Shown here piece after piece: positions 7,212-13,680 of a stretch of 14,374 bases of DNA; position 1 is the first letter of the stretch, and each line of letters opens with the position of its first letter. This DNA comes from an uncultured Collinsella sp. (GTDB lineage Bacteria > Actinomycetota > Coriobacteriia > Coriobacteriales > Coriobacteriaceae). A model generated the notes under the pieces. The model worked only from the letters and a program-made list of their open reading frames with translations, did not search any database and was not told the origin of the DNA. The position numbers and the translations under genes are program-made. The stretch covers positions 1 to 14,374 of the forward strand of contig CALBBA010000169.1 in the NCBI GenBank assembly GCA_937926755.1, written 5' to 3'.

Positions 7212-8354
7212 CTAGCGTATCTGAACGCCGGCTTTCTTTTTCTCGGCCTTGACGCGGTAGAGCTCCGCATCGGCAGCGCGAAGTAAGTCTTGCCAGGTAT
7301 CAACACTATCGCCGACCCGCGCGTAACCAATGGACATCCGCAATGCATACGGCACCTCGGCACGAGCGAGCTCGTCGTTAATCGCCGAACACAGGTCCAT
7401 GATGTCCTGCTCCGCCGCTGCCTTTTGAAGCACCACGAACTCATCGCCGCCATAACGTGCGATAAAGCCACCAGACGCTGAGCAGACCTCTTTGAGCGTA
7501 GCAGATACGACCTGGAGGGCATGGTCGCCCTCCACATGTCCATAGCGATCGTTAATCTGCTTAAAGCCGTCAGCGTCCATCATAAGCAGATACACATCTT
7601 CGGCCTGATCCACATTTGAAAAGAGCGACAGCATATAGGTCTCAAAACGGTTGCGGTTGTTGAGTCCAGTCAACGGGTCAGTCGAGATCAGTTGCTCCTG
7701 GCAGATGATATAGAGCAGCAACATGCTAATCATTATGCCGACACAAAGGCCAGGCACCGAGTATACGATCTGAAAGGTACCGCCCACCAGAGCGGGAACC
7801 GCAAAAAAGGCGAGGGTGCGATAAATGGCCTTCTTTTGCAGGCTTTCGACTTTTCGAGCCTGAATAAAGGCATGCAAGGACGTATATATGACGTAGCAGT
7901 AGCTAACGATAGGCTGAATCATATAAAGCGCTCCGCGACGATATACGCCCCGCGCATCGATATAGAACATAGCGTGCGTCCAGTAGCTGGTAAATGCCAG
8001 AACGACCACCAATGCGGTTGGCAACGTTAAAAGTACCACCCTATAGGGCGTGGTCAGGAGCCGTGAGCCCTGCATCGTCTCGGAATAGAAAAACCAAATG
8101 AGGCACGCGATGGCGAACAGCGAAAACGAAACCGCGTTGGAAATCCAGTTGGCAGCAATGCCCAGCGTGCCGCCCACACCGTCCGAAAGCGTCCAGATTA
8201 TATCGAATAACATGTACGCGGCAGAGGTGTAGCCGAGCGTACTAAACAATAACTGCTGGGTACTCGAGAACAAGGAGTGGCGACTTCGCGCGGCAAGCCC
8301 GATAAGAACAATCATGCATAGCAGGAATATCTCGATCTTGAGTGCCTTTACCAC
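7212..8354 (-). CDS. Membrane-anchored GGDEF diguanylate cyclase
   Basis: This 380-residue protein probably makes cyclic di-GMP from two GTP. Residues 1-217 contain about seven hydrophobic helices and may form a membrane sensor of unnamed type. The GGDEF domain follows: DPLTGLNNR (from 226), DADGFKQINDRYGHVEGD, and the active-site loop YGGDEF (GGDEF at 302-306), so it should be catalytic. The inhibitory I-site (RxxD five residues before GGDEF) is absent; that position reads ASGG. I chose the GTG at 8354 because GGGAGGG lies 6 nt upstream; a TTG at 8372 lies before that ribosome site and would add six residues. It is monocistronic or at the end of the kdgT transcript, 188 nt after kdgT. No EAL or PilZ partner is visible. 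Confidence 0.9.
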   Translation of the reverse strand: MVKALKIEIFLLCMIVLIGLAARSRHSLFSSTQQLLFSTLGYTSAAYMLFDIIWTLSDGVGGTLGIAANWISNAVSFSLFAIACLIWFFYSETMQGSRLLTTPYRVVLLTLPTALVVVLAFTSYWTHAMFYIDARGVYRRGALYMIQPIVSYCYVIYTSLHAFIQARKVESLQKKAIYRTLAFFAVPALVGGTFQIVYSVPGLCVGIMISMLLLYIICQEQLISTDPLTGLNNRNRFETYMLSLFSNVDQAEDVYLLMMDADGFKQINDRYGHVEGDHALQVVSATLKEVCSASGGFIARYGGDEFVVLQKAAAEQDIMDLCSAINDELARAEVPYALRMSIGYARVGDSVDTWQDLLRAADAELYRVKAEKKKAGVQIR

Positions 8355-8391
8355 TAGACGCCCTCCCTTCAATATCCAAGTGGCCAGAATC

Positions 8392-8410
8392 GCCCAATTC
8401 GAATCTGGGC
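8392..8410. promoter_or_regulatory. Near-palindrome upstream of the GGDEF gene
   Basis: GCCCA, then ATTCGAAT, then C and TGGGC form a 19-nt near-perfect palindrome centred on TTCGAA. It lies about 38 nt before the GGDEF start codon, where an operator could sit. A role as a regulator site is inference. Confidence 0.3.
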
Positions 8411-8453
8411 AACAAACACCCCCTACTCCGCAGGGGTAAGGGGAATAATAGCA

Positions 8454-8497
8454 GAGCGCCCGAACGTCACTGCAAGACAGCTCTCGTTCGGGCGCTC
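8454..8497 (-). terminator. Terminator-like hairpin after kdgT
   Basis: GAGCGCCCGAACG (8454-8466) and CGTTCGGGCGCTC (8485-8497) form a perfect 13-bp inverted repeat with an 18-nt loop, about 45 nt after the kdgT stop. On the minus strand it is followed by TGCTATTATT, a poor T run. A second short stem (CCCC/GGGG within 8419-8442) follows with a T/G-rich tail. Termination may be partial, letting some transcripts reach the GGDEF gene. Confidence 0.5.
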
Positions 8498-8542
8498 AAA
8501 CGGCGCGAGTTGCACGCCGGAATCATTGATGGGTATCGATTG

Positions 8543-9565
8543 CTACTCGCCATCGATGTCGGTCGCGACAGCCTCTTCGATGGCCTCGACACCGGCAGGC
8601 GACAGGTCTTCCTTGCCCTGGCAGAACTTCTTATCGACCCAGCCGGTCAGAATCGGGGCCATGATTGCCGTGATGATGACGGCAGTGGCGATCTGCGCAT
8701 ACGCGGTGGGCGCAAGCTCGGCATAGCGCGGAGCGACCTCGGCGAGGGCGACCGGCGTGGTCATGGCCGTGCCGGCAATGGTGGAACATGCCACAGCCGC
8801 CTTACCATTGCCGCCACACAGGCGCTCGAAGGCAAAGGTAATGGGACCGACGACAAACAGCGTGACAAGGCCCAGCAAGATGCCGGAAATACCGCCGGTG
8901 ATAAAGCTCGACAGGCTCATGGACGCACCGAGCTGAAATCCGATGACGGCAATCGCGGGATTGGCACCGGGAACCAGCAGGTTCTTGATAAACGGGAACA
9001 GGTTGCCCAGAACCATGCCAATAACGAGTGGCAAGATGGAGCCGATAATGGTGCCAATGGGAATGTTGGCGAGGCCGGAAACACCGAGGATGATCATCGT
9101 GACGGCGGGGCCGGCCGTAAAGAACAGGATACCGACGGCGCCCTGCTCGGACTCATCGCCGAACTCGCCCATGATGCCCGTATAGAGCGCCATGTTGCAA
9201 AACGTAATGCCGCCGATGATGGAAACCGAGCTCAGGCCTAAAAAGTTATCGTTAAAGAAGTACGCGACGCCCAGACCCAGCGCGGCTGCCACTACAAGCT
9301 TAGGAATCAGCACGACGATGCCGGTCTTGATGGCGCCCGGCGTGGACTTAAAGCTGATGCCGGCGCCCACAAACAGCAGGATCGCGGCGACGATGGTATT
9401 GGAGCCACCGCGGCAGGCAGCCGTAAAGAAGCCGCCGATCTCAAAAACCTGCGGGCAGAAGGTGTTGAGCAAAAGACCGACGATCATGGGATAGATCATG
9501 ATGTCGCCCGGGATGCGCGGGACCTTGAATTTCTTTTGCTCGTTGGCGGTTGCTTCCTGTGCCAT
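8543..9565 (-). CDS. kdgT: 2-keto-3-deoxygluconate permease
   Basis: This protein imports 2-keto-3-deoxygluconate, a product of pectin and uronate breakdown, by proton symport across the inner membrane. The 340 residues match the KdgT family from end to end: VPRIPGDIMIYPMIVGLLLN near the start, EIGGFFTAACRGGSNTIV, LLFVGAGISFK, GEFGDESEQGA, and STIAGTAMTTPVALAEVAP near the end, with about ten hydrophobic helices. It is slightly longer than the E. coli protein (about 327) because of an acidic C-terminal tail ending VATDIDGE. The ATG at 9565 has GGGGG 4 nt upstream; the frame continues 10 codons further up without support. A 6-bp hairpin stands just before the ribosome site. No kinase, aldolase or KDG regulator is nearby, so it is an orphan transporter gene. 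The AzlD gene ends 150 nt upstream. Confidence 0.93.
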   Translation of the reverse strand: MAQEATANEQKKFKVPRIPGDIMIYPMIVGLLLNTFCPQVFEIGGFFTAACRGGSNTIVAAILLFVGAGISFKSTPGAIKTGIVVLIPKLVVAAALGLGVAYFFNDNFLGLSSVSIIGGITFCNMALYTGIMGEFGDESEQGAVGILFFTAGPAVTMIILGVSGLANIPIGTIIGSILPLVIGMVLGNLFPFIKNLLVPGANPAIAVIGFQLGASMSLSSFITGGISGILLGLVTLFVVGPITFAFERLCGGNGKAAVACSTIAGTAMTTPVALAEVAPRYAELAPTAYAQIATAVIITAIMAPILTGWVDKKFCQGKEDLSPAGVEAIEEAVATDIDGE

Positions 9566-9576
9566 GAAACCCCCAT

Positions 9577-9592
9577 TTCCGCTGACGCGGAA
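9577..9592 (-). promoter_or_regulatory. Hairpin in the kdgT leader
   Basis: TTCCGC (9577-9582) pairs with GCGGAA (9587-9592) around a 4-nt loop. In the kdgT mRNA this hairpin would end just before the GGGGG ribosome site. It could affect mRNA stability or translation; this is inference from position. Confidence 0.35.
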
Positions 9593-9632
9593 CAAAAGCC
9601 CACGTCACACTTTGCTACAGTAAAGTTTGACC

Positions 9633-9740
9633 ATGGTACCAGAAGAAATAGACCAGCTCGGTGAAAAACTCGACAAGTTGGGATGGAACGAGATTCGGCG
9701 CCCGCGACGCCACCCCTATATAAGGCTCAAGACGATATAG
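9633..9740 (+). CDS. Possible 35-residue small ORF, doubtful
   Basis: An ATG at 9633 opens 35 codons, beginning MVPEEIDQLGEKLDKLGW and ending in a basic segment before TAG at 9738. The first half would form a charged amphipathic helix. There is no ribosome site, but TACAGT (9616-9621) could be a -10 box, which would give a nearly leaderless message. No good -35 is present. It lies divergent from kdgT and overlaps the last 25 nt of azlD on the opposite strand. I do not recognise the sequence, and it may be chance. Confidence 0.15.
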   Translation: MVPEEIDQLGEKLDKLGWNEIRRPRRHPYIRLKTI

Positions 9741-10039
9741 AGTACGATGCCCGAGACGCAGCACCACAGCATCGATTTTGTCTTGACCGCCACGACCACG
9801 ACGCCGGCGGCCGCAATCCAGGGAACCAAGGCAGGCCAGAGCCCCGCGTCGAACGCGCCGGGACTCACCAAGTCGTTGGCGACCAGCGCGGCAAAGGCAG
9901 CGGGCGGGATATAGCCCAGGGCCTCGGTAATACGGGGCGACAGGGTCCGCCCGCGCAAGGCGAACGCCGGCGCGATGCGAAAGAACGCGATAGCAGCCCA
10001 CGACGACAGCCACAGAACCAAGAACTCGTTAACGGGCAT
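9716..10039 (-). CDS. azlD: AzlD-family branched-chain amino acid transport protein
   Basis: This is the small subunit of the AzlC/AzlD exporter for branched-chain amino acids. The 107 residues hold about four hydrophobic segments: 6-22, one around GYIPPAAFAALVAND (43-57), one around PALVPWIAAAGVVVVAV, and a last one near SMLWCCVSGIVLYIVLSLI. The R-I-x-P-A-F stretch and G-Y-I-P-P-A motif are typical of AzlD. The ATG at 10039 is preceded by AGAGGTG at 6-nt spacing and overlaps the azlC stop by 11 nt (ATGCCCGTTAA), which suggests translational coupling. It is the last gene of the azlCD pair; the region down to kdgT has no strong terminator. Confidence 0.9.
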   Translation of the reverse strand: MPVNEFLVLWLSSWAAIAFFRIAPAFALRGRTLSPRITEALGYIPPAAFAALVANDLVSPGAFDAGLWPALVPWIAAAGVVVVAVKTKSMLWCCVSGIVLYIVLSLI

Positions 10040-10721
10040 CGCGGGCACCTCTTCCGTCAAATACAGCATCGCACGCCAGCGCAATGGCAATGCCGACCAC
10101 GACGCTTGCCGGCACGGTAATATTCATGAGGCCCAAGAACTTGCATACGGCGACGGACACCGCGCCCGAAACCGCCGCGACAACGTTGCCGCGCGACAAC
10201 CGCTGCGAAAAGAGTAGACAGATAAAGAGCGACGTGCAGACGAAACTCGCAATAGCGGTGGGAACATCGACAACGGCGCCGACGATGGCGCCCGTCGTAC
10301 ACGATACGCCCCATGTTGCGATAAGGATCACGTTGAGCACAAAGGACTCGCGCGGGCCCCAATCCTCCCCTTCAACCAACTTGGCAAGCGAGATGCCATA
10401 TGCCTCCTCGGTAAGTGTCGCGGCAACAGCCAGCGTCTGACGCTTCGAGGCGCCCGCCAGATGGGGTGCGATCGATGCCGAGTAAAGCGCAAAGCGCGAG
10501 GAGATGGCGGCGACGCTCGCGACGATCGATGCTGCAGGCACGCCCGCCAGCCACAGGTTGCAGATCATAAACTGGCCGCTGCCCGTCACAAACGTGCTGC
10601 TCAGAGCAAAGACCATCCAGGGCTCCATTCCCGTCTGCCCCATGATCATTCCGCACGGCGCGCCTATTGCAACATAGGTAAGCATCACTGGCCAGACGAT
10701 TTTAAAGATCCTAAGGACCAT
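10029..10721 (-). CDS. azlC: AzlC-family branched-chain amino acid exporter subunit
   Basis: This is the large membrane subunit that works with AzlD to export branched-chain amino acids. The 230 residues contain family features: PVMLTYVAIGAPCGMIMG near the start, SSTFVTGSGQFM, AISSRFALYSASIAPHLAGA, TEEAYGIS and FVLNVILIATWGVSC, then several C-terminal helices. The start is uncertain. The ATG at 10721 has GGGAG 4 nt upstream. A TTG at 10790 gives 253 residues, close to the B. subtilis AzlC length of about 254, and has AGGTGA 6 nt upstream. With the TTG start, the start codon falls in one arm of the inverted repeat at 10781-10816 and the ribosome site in its loop. It is the first gene of azlCD and is divergent from the HD gene. 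Confidence 0.92.
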   Translation of the reverse strand: MVLRIFKIVWPVMLTYVAIGAPCGMIMGQTGMEPWMVFALSSTFVTGSGQFMICNLWLAGVPAASIVASVAAISSRFALYSASIAPHLAGASKRQTLAVAATLTEEAYGISLAKLVEGEDWGPRESFVLNVILIATWGVSCTTGAIVGAVVDVPTAIASFVCTSLFICLLFSQRLSRGNVVAAVSGAVSVAVCKFLGLMNITVPASVVVGIAIALACDAVFDGRGARDAR

Positions 10722-10780
10722 GCCACTCCCATTCTGGTAAGTCGTCTGCAGCGCGCCTTGCAACGCAGCAGAAATATCAA

Positions 10781-10816
10781 CCGGTGGCAATAAAGTTCAC
10801 CTACAATTGCCACCGG
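10781..10816. promoter_or_regulatory. Perfect 11-bp inverted repeat between azlC and the HD gene
   Basis: CCGGTGGCAAT (10781-10791) is the exact reverse complement of ATTGCCACCGG (10806-10816), with 14 nt between. On the plus strand it overlaps TACAAT (10802-10807), a good -10 for the HD gene. On the azlC side the loop would expose AGGUGA and the 3' arm contains a possible UUG start. It may be a DNA operator, an RNA hairpin controlling azlC translation, or both. No T run follows on either strand, so it is not a terminator. Confidence 0.5.
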
Positions 10817-10847
10817 ATCGAAAGACACAGCTTTTTAGGAAGTCATT

Positions 10848-11660
10848 ATGACAGCTATCGATCGGGGCCGGGCAACCGCGGCCTTCAAACGCTATACCGA
10901 TGCCTACGACGCCACCAACCCACGCATCGCGCTCAAAATCGAGCATACGTACCACGTTGCCGAGGCATGCGATGCCGTGGCGCGCGAGCAGGGCTGGTCG
11001 ACAGAGGATATAGACCTGGCCTGGCTTTGCGGCCTGTTACACGATATGGGACGCTTTGAACAGTTGCGGCGCTGGGACACCTTTAAGGACGCCGAGAGTA
11101 TGAGCCACGCAGCGTTGGGCGTCGGGGTCCTCTTTGGCGAGAACCCCGCCGATGCGCCCGCCGTAACGAGCATCCGCGACTTTATCGATGACCCGGCAGA
11201 AGATGAGCTCATCCGCGCGAGCATCGCCTATCACAGCGACTTTCGCCTGCCGGCACAACTTGACGAGCGCACGCGGCGCTTCTGCGATATCGTGCGCGAT
11301 GGCGACAAGATCGACATTATGCGCACCATCGCCGACAGCACCGTCGACACCATCCTTAAGGTAGACGAGAAGACGTTTCTCGACAGCCGCTTCTCGACGC
11401 AAACACTTACTGCCTTTGACGAGCGCCGCTGCGTCGCACGCGATGAACGCAACGAGCCCGCAGACTGCCTGGTGGGACTCATCTGCTTTATATTTGAGCT
11501 CGTCTATCCAGCGAGCCGCGCGCTAGCGCGCGAGCAGGGCGATATCTACCGCCTACTCGACGCGCCCTTTGGCATTACGCACCCCTTTACCGATCCCGCC
11601 ACGCAAGCGACCTGGGAGCGCCTAAAGAACGAGATACGCGACTGGCTGGCGCGCGCCTAG
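10848..11660 (+). CDS. HD-domain phosphohydrolase
   Basis: This 270-residue soluble protein of the HD superfamily probably hydrolyses a phosphoester or nucleotide with bound metal. The metal-binding residues are visible: His33 (EHTYHVAE), His65-Asp66 (LLHDMGRFEQ), His87 (SHAALG), His129 (AYHSDFRLP) and Asp153 (RDGDKIDIM). Residues 156-270 are helical with no second known domain. The extra histidines fit the family's binuclear type, but the substrate cannot be predicted. The ATG at 10848 has AGGAAG 5 nt upstream. It is divergent from azlC and shares a regulatory region holding an inverted repeat. It converges on etfA, the two genes overlapping by four bases (CTAG). Confidence 0.88.
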   Translation: MTAIDRGRATAAFKRYTDAYDATNPRIALKIEHTYHVAEACDAVAREQGWSTEDIDLAWLCGLLHDMGRFEQLRRWDTFKDAESMSHAALGVGVLFGENPADAPAVTSIRDFIDDPAEDELIRASIAYHSDFRLPAQLDERTRRFCDIVRDGDKIDIMRTIADSTVDTILKVDEKTFLDSRFSTQTLTAFDERRCVARDERNEPADCLVGLICFIFELVYPASRALAREQGDIYRLLDAPFGITHPFTDPATQATWERLKNEIRDWLARA

Positions 11661-12862
11661 CGCTCAAGCTGGGCCAGCAGCTCCTCGACGACCTCGACGG
11701 CATCACCGACAACCTTGTACTGGGCAGCACCAAAGATGGGGGCATCCGGATCCTCGTTGATGGCGATAATGCACTCCGCCCCACCGATGCCGGCAAGATG
11801 CTGGATGGCGCCCGAAACACCGATACTCACGAGAAGCTTAGGCGAAACCGATACGCCCGTCTGGCCAATCTGATGGCGATACTCCAACCAGCCGGCCTCC
11901 ACGACAGGTCGCGTGCAGCCAAGCTCGGCTCCCAGGGCCTCGGCGAGCTTTCGCATCAGCGGCAGGTTTTTCTTGGAACCAATGCCGCGACCCACCACGA
12001 CCAGGCGCTCGGCATCGGTGATCGAAGCCTGCTGTCCCCACTCCTCGGCGGCAATCGAGATCTCGACACGAGCCTTAGCATCATCCGCAAGTGATATCTG
12101 GGTGATCGTGCCGGAGCGGCCGTAGTCAAAGTCGGGCGCCTTAAAGATGCCGGGACGCACCGTTGCCATCTGGGGACGATGATTGGGGCAGACGATGGTG
12201 GCCATCAGGTTGCCGCCAAACGCCGGACGCGTCTGTTGCAGCAGCCCCGTCTCCGTATCCATCGAAAGCACGGTGCAGTCGGCCGTAAGGCCCGTCTGCA
12301 GGCGCACGGCAACGCCAGGCGCCAGCTCGCGGCCAAAGGCGGTCGCACCGTACAGAATGGCTTCGGGCTTACGCTCGGCTACCAAATCGCAGATGAGACG
12401 CGCGTAGACCTCCGCGTCGTTCTCACGCAGGCGCTCGTCACGACAGACCAGAACTTCGTCCGCGCCGGCGCAAACCAGATGCTCCAGGTCCTTGAGCGAG
12501 CTCTCGGGGCTCATGCCGGCCAATGCCACCAGACGGCATCCACGAGCATCGGCAAGCTCGCGCCCCTTGCCCATGAGCTCGTAGGCCACTGGGGCTACGA
12601 CATCGTGCTCGTCGGTCTGAACGAATACCCAAATGTCTCGATATGCATCAAGGTCCACCGCACCAGCGGCCTCGTCACGCTCGATCGAGATGGCGTTGAC
12701 GGGGCAGGCGTCGACGCACCCGCCGCATAGGATGCAGCCGTCGGTTACGCGGGCGCAACGGTTGGGCCGCTCGCCTTCCACTACGATGCCGCCCGAGGCA
12801 CAGGCGCGAACGCAGCGACCGCAGCCGATACAGGCTTCGCTATCGATAATCAGCCCGCTCAT
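11657..12862 (-). CDS. etfA: Electron transfer flavoprotein alpha subunit with N-terminal 2[4Fe-4S] ferredoxin domain
   Basis: This subunit carries electrons between a flavin dehydrogenase, NAD(H) and ferredoxin. Residues 1-60 are a bacterial ferredoxin domain with two complete cluster motifs: Cys11, 14, 17, 21 and Cys43, 46, 49, 53. The EtfA part follows from about 76, with GRELAP (177-182), LTADCT (192-197), RPAFGGN (212-218) and the FAD-binding C-terminal domain: GRGIG (291-295), GQTG (333-336), SGAIQHLAG (350-358), INEDPDAPIF (368-377) and VVGD. Its 401 residues fit ferredoxin-fused EtfA proteins such as LctC and CarE of Acetobacterium. The ATG at 12862 follows the etfB stop directly (TAGATG), with GAGGGG upstream inside etfB. 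Its own stop overlaps the converging HD gene. With EtfB and the GlcD-like gene it probably forms an electron-bifurcating/confurcating complex. Confidence 0.93.
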   Translation of the reverse strand: MSGLIIDSEACIGCGRCVRACASGGIVVEGERPNRCARVTDGCILCGGCVDACPVNAISIERDEAAGAVDLDAYRDIWVFVQTDEHDVVAPVAYELMGKGRELADARGCRLVALAGMSPESSLKDLEHLVCAGADEVLVCRDERLRENDAEVYARLICDLVAERKPEAILYGATAFGRELAPGVAVRLQTGLTADCTVLSMDTETGLLQQTRPAFGGNLMATIVCPNHRPQMATVRPGIFKAPDFDYGRSGTITQISLADDAKARVEISIAAEEWGQQASITDAERLVVVGRGIGSKKNLPLMRKLAEALGAELGCTRPVVEAGWLEYRHQIGQTGVSVSPKLLVSIGVSGAIQHLAGIGGAECIIAINEDPDAPIFGAAQYKVVGDAVEVVEELLAQLER

Positions 12863-13678
12863 CTATGCCATCCCCTCAATAATCTTGGCAAGTTTTACCG
12901 CCTGCCCGGACGCCGTTCCCTCGACGGCCTCGCACGTTTGGTCACGGTCGGGCACAAACGAGCGCACGACCTGCGTCGGTGATCCGGCAAGGCCGCAACG
13001 CGAGGGGTCGGCGTTTACGTCGGCAGCGCTGGCCACGCGCACGTCTGCATCCTCGGCCGCGCGAATACCGGCAATACTCGGCATGCGCAGCTGGCCAATC
13101 TCCTTGGCAGTCGTCATCGCACACGGCATCTCCAGGTACACCGTCTCCTCGCCGGCATCGCAGCCGTGAACAAGCGCCAGTGAACCACAGGTCGTAAAGC
13201 CCGCGCTCTGCACGCAGCTCACGTCGGTCACGCAGGGGACCCCAAAGGCGCCGGCCAGCTCGGGGCCGATCTGGGCCGTATCGCCGTCCACCGCCATCTT
13301 GCCGCAGATGAGCAGGTCGAAGTCCTCGTCGAGCGCCTCGATGCCGCACTTGAGGGCATAGGTGGTTGCCAGGGTATCGGCACCTGCAAAGGCGCGATCG
13401 GTTAGCAGCAGTGCGTCATCGGCGCCACGGGCGATGCAGTCGCGCAATAACGATTCGGTCGCGGGGATGCCCATCGACACCACCGTTACGCGCACGTCCA
13501 TGCCAAAGCCGATAAAGTCGTCCTTCAGCGCCAGCGCGCATTCTAAAGCGCTCGCGTCAAAGGGATTAATGACCGCCTGCTTGCCATCGCGCACGATGGT
13601 ATTGGTCTTGGGGTCCATCTTGACCTCGGTGCTTCCGGGCACCGCCTTGACGCACACCACCATATGGAAATCGCTCAT
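12863..13678 (-). CDS. etfB: Electron transfer flavoprotein beta subunit
   Basis: EtfB pairs with EtfA and in bifurcating forms binds the FAD that reacts with NAD(H). The 271 residues show the family pattern: VVCVKAVPGS (7-16), INPFDASALECAL (37-49), a nucleotide-binding region, and DGDTAQIGPELAG (131-143), which contacts flavin. The second gene of the operon, it is tightly packed: the upstream gene ends at 13681 and etfA starts at the next base. I chose the ATG at 13678, since GGGGG lies 9 nt upstream. The GTG at 13684 is only 3 nt from that site but would overlap the previous stop as GTGA; the alternative adds two residues. Confidence 0.93.
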   Translation of the reverse strand: MSDFHMVVCVKAVPGSTEVKMDPKTNTIVRDGKQAVINPFDASALECALALKDDFIGFGMDVRVTVVSMGIPATESLLRDCIARGADDALLLTDRAFAGADTLATTYALKCGIEALDEDFDLLICGKMAVDGDTAQIGPELAGAFGVPCVTDVSCVQSAGFTTCGSLALVHGCDAGEETVYLEMPCAMTTAKEIGQLRMPSIAGIRAAEDADVRVASAADVNADPSRCGLAGSPTQVVRSFVPDRDQTCEAVEGTASGQAVKLAKIIEGMA

Positions 13679-13680
13679 CT

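Noticed and set aside
8342..9241. 299-codon plus-strand frame opposite kdgT
   Set aside because: Antisense shadow of a clear permease gene; charged, low-complexity translation.
9615..10013. 132-codon minus-strand frame overlapping azlD
   Set aside because: It is another frame of the same strand as azlD; the azlD frame has the ribosome site, family motifs and coupling to azlC.
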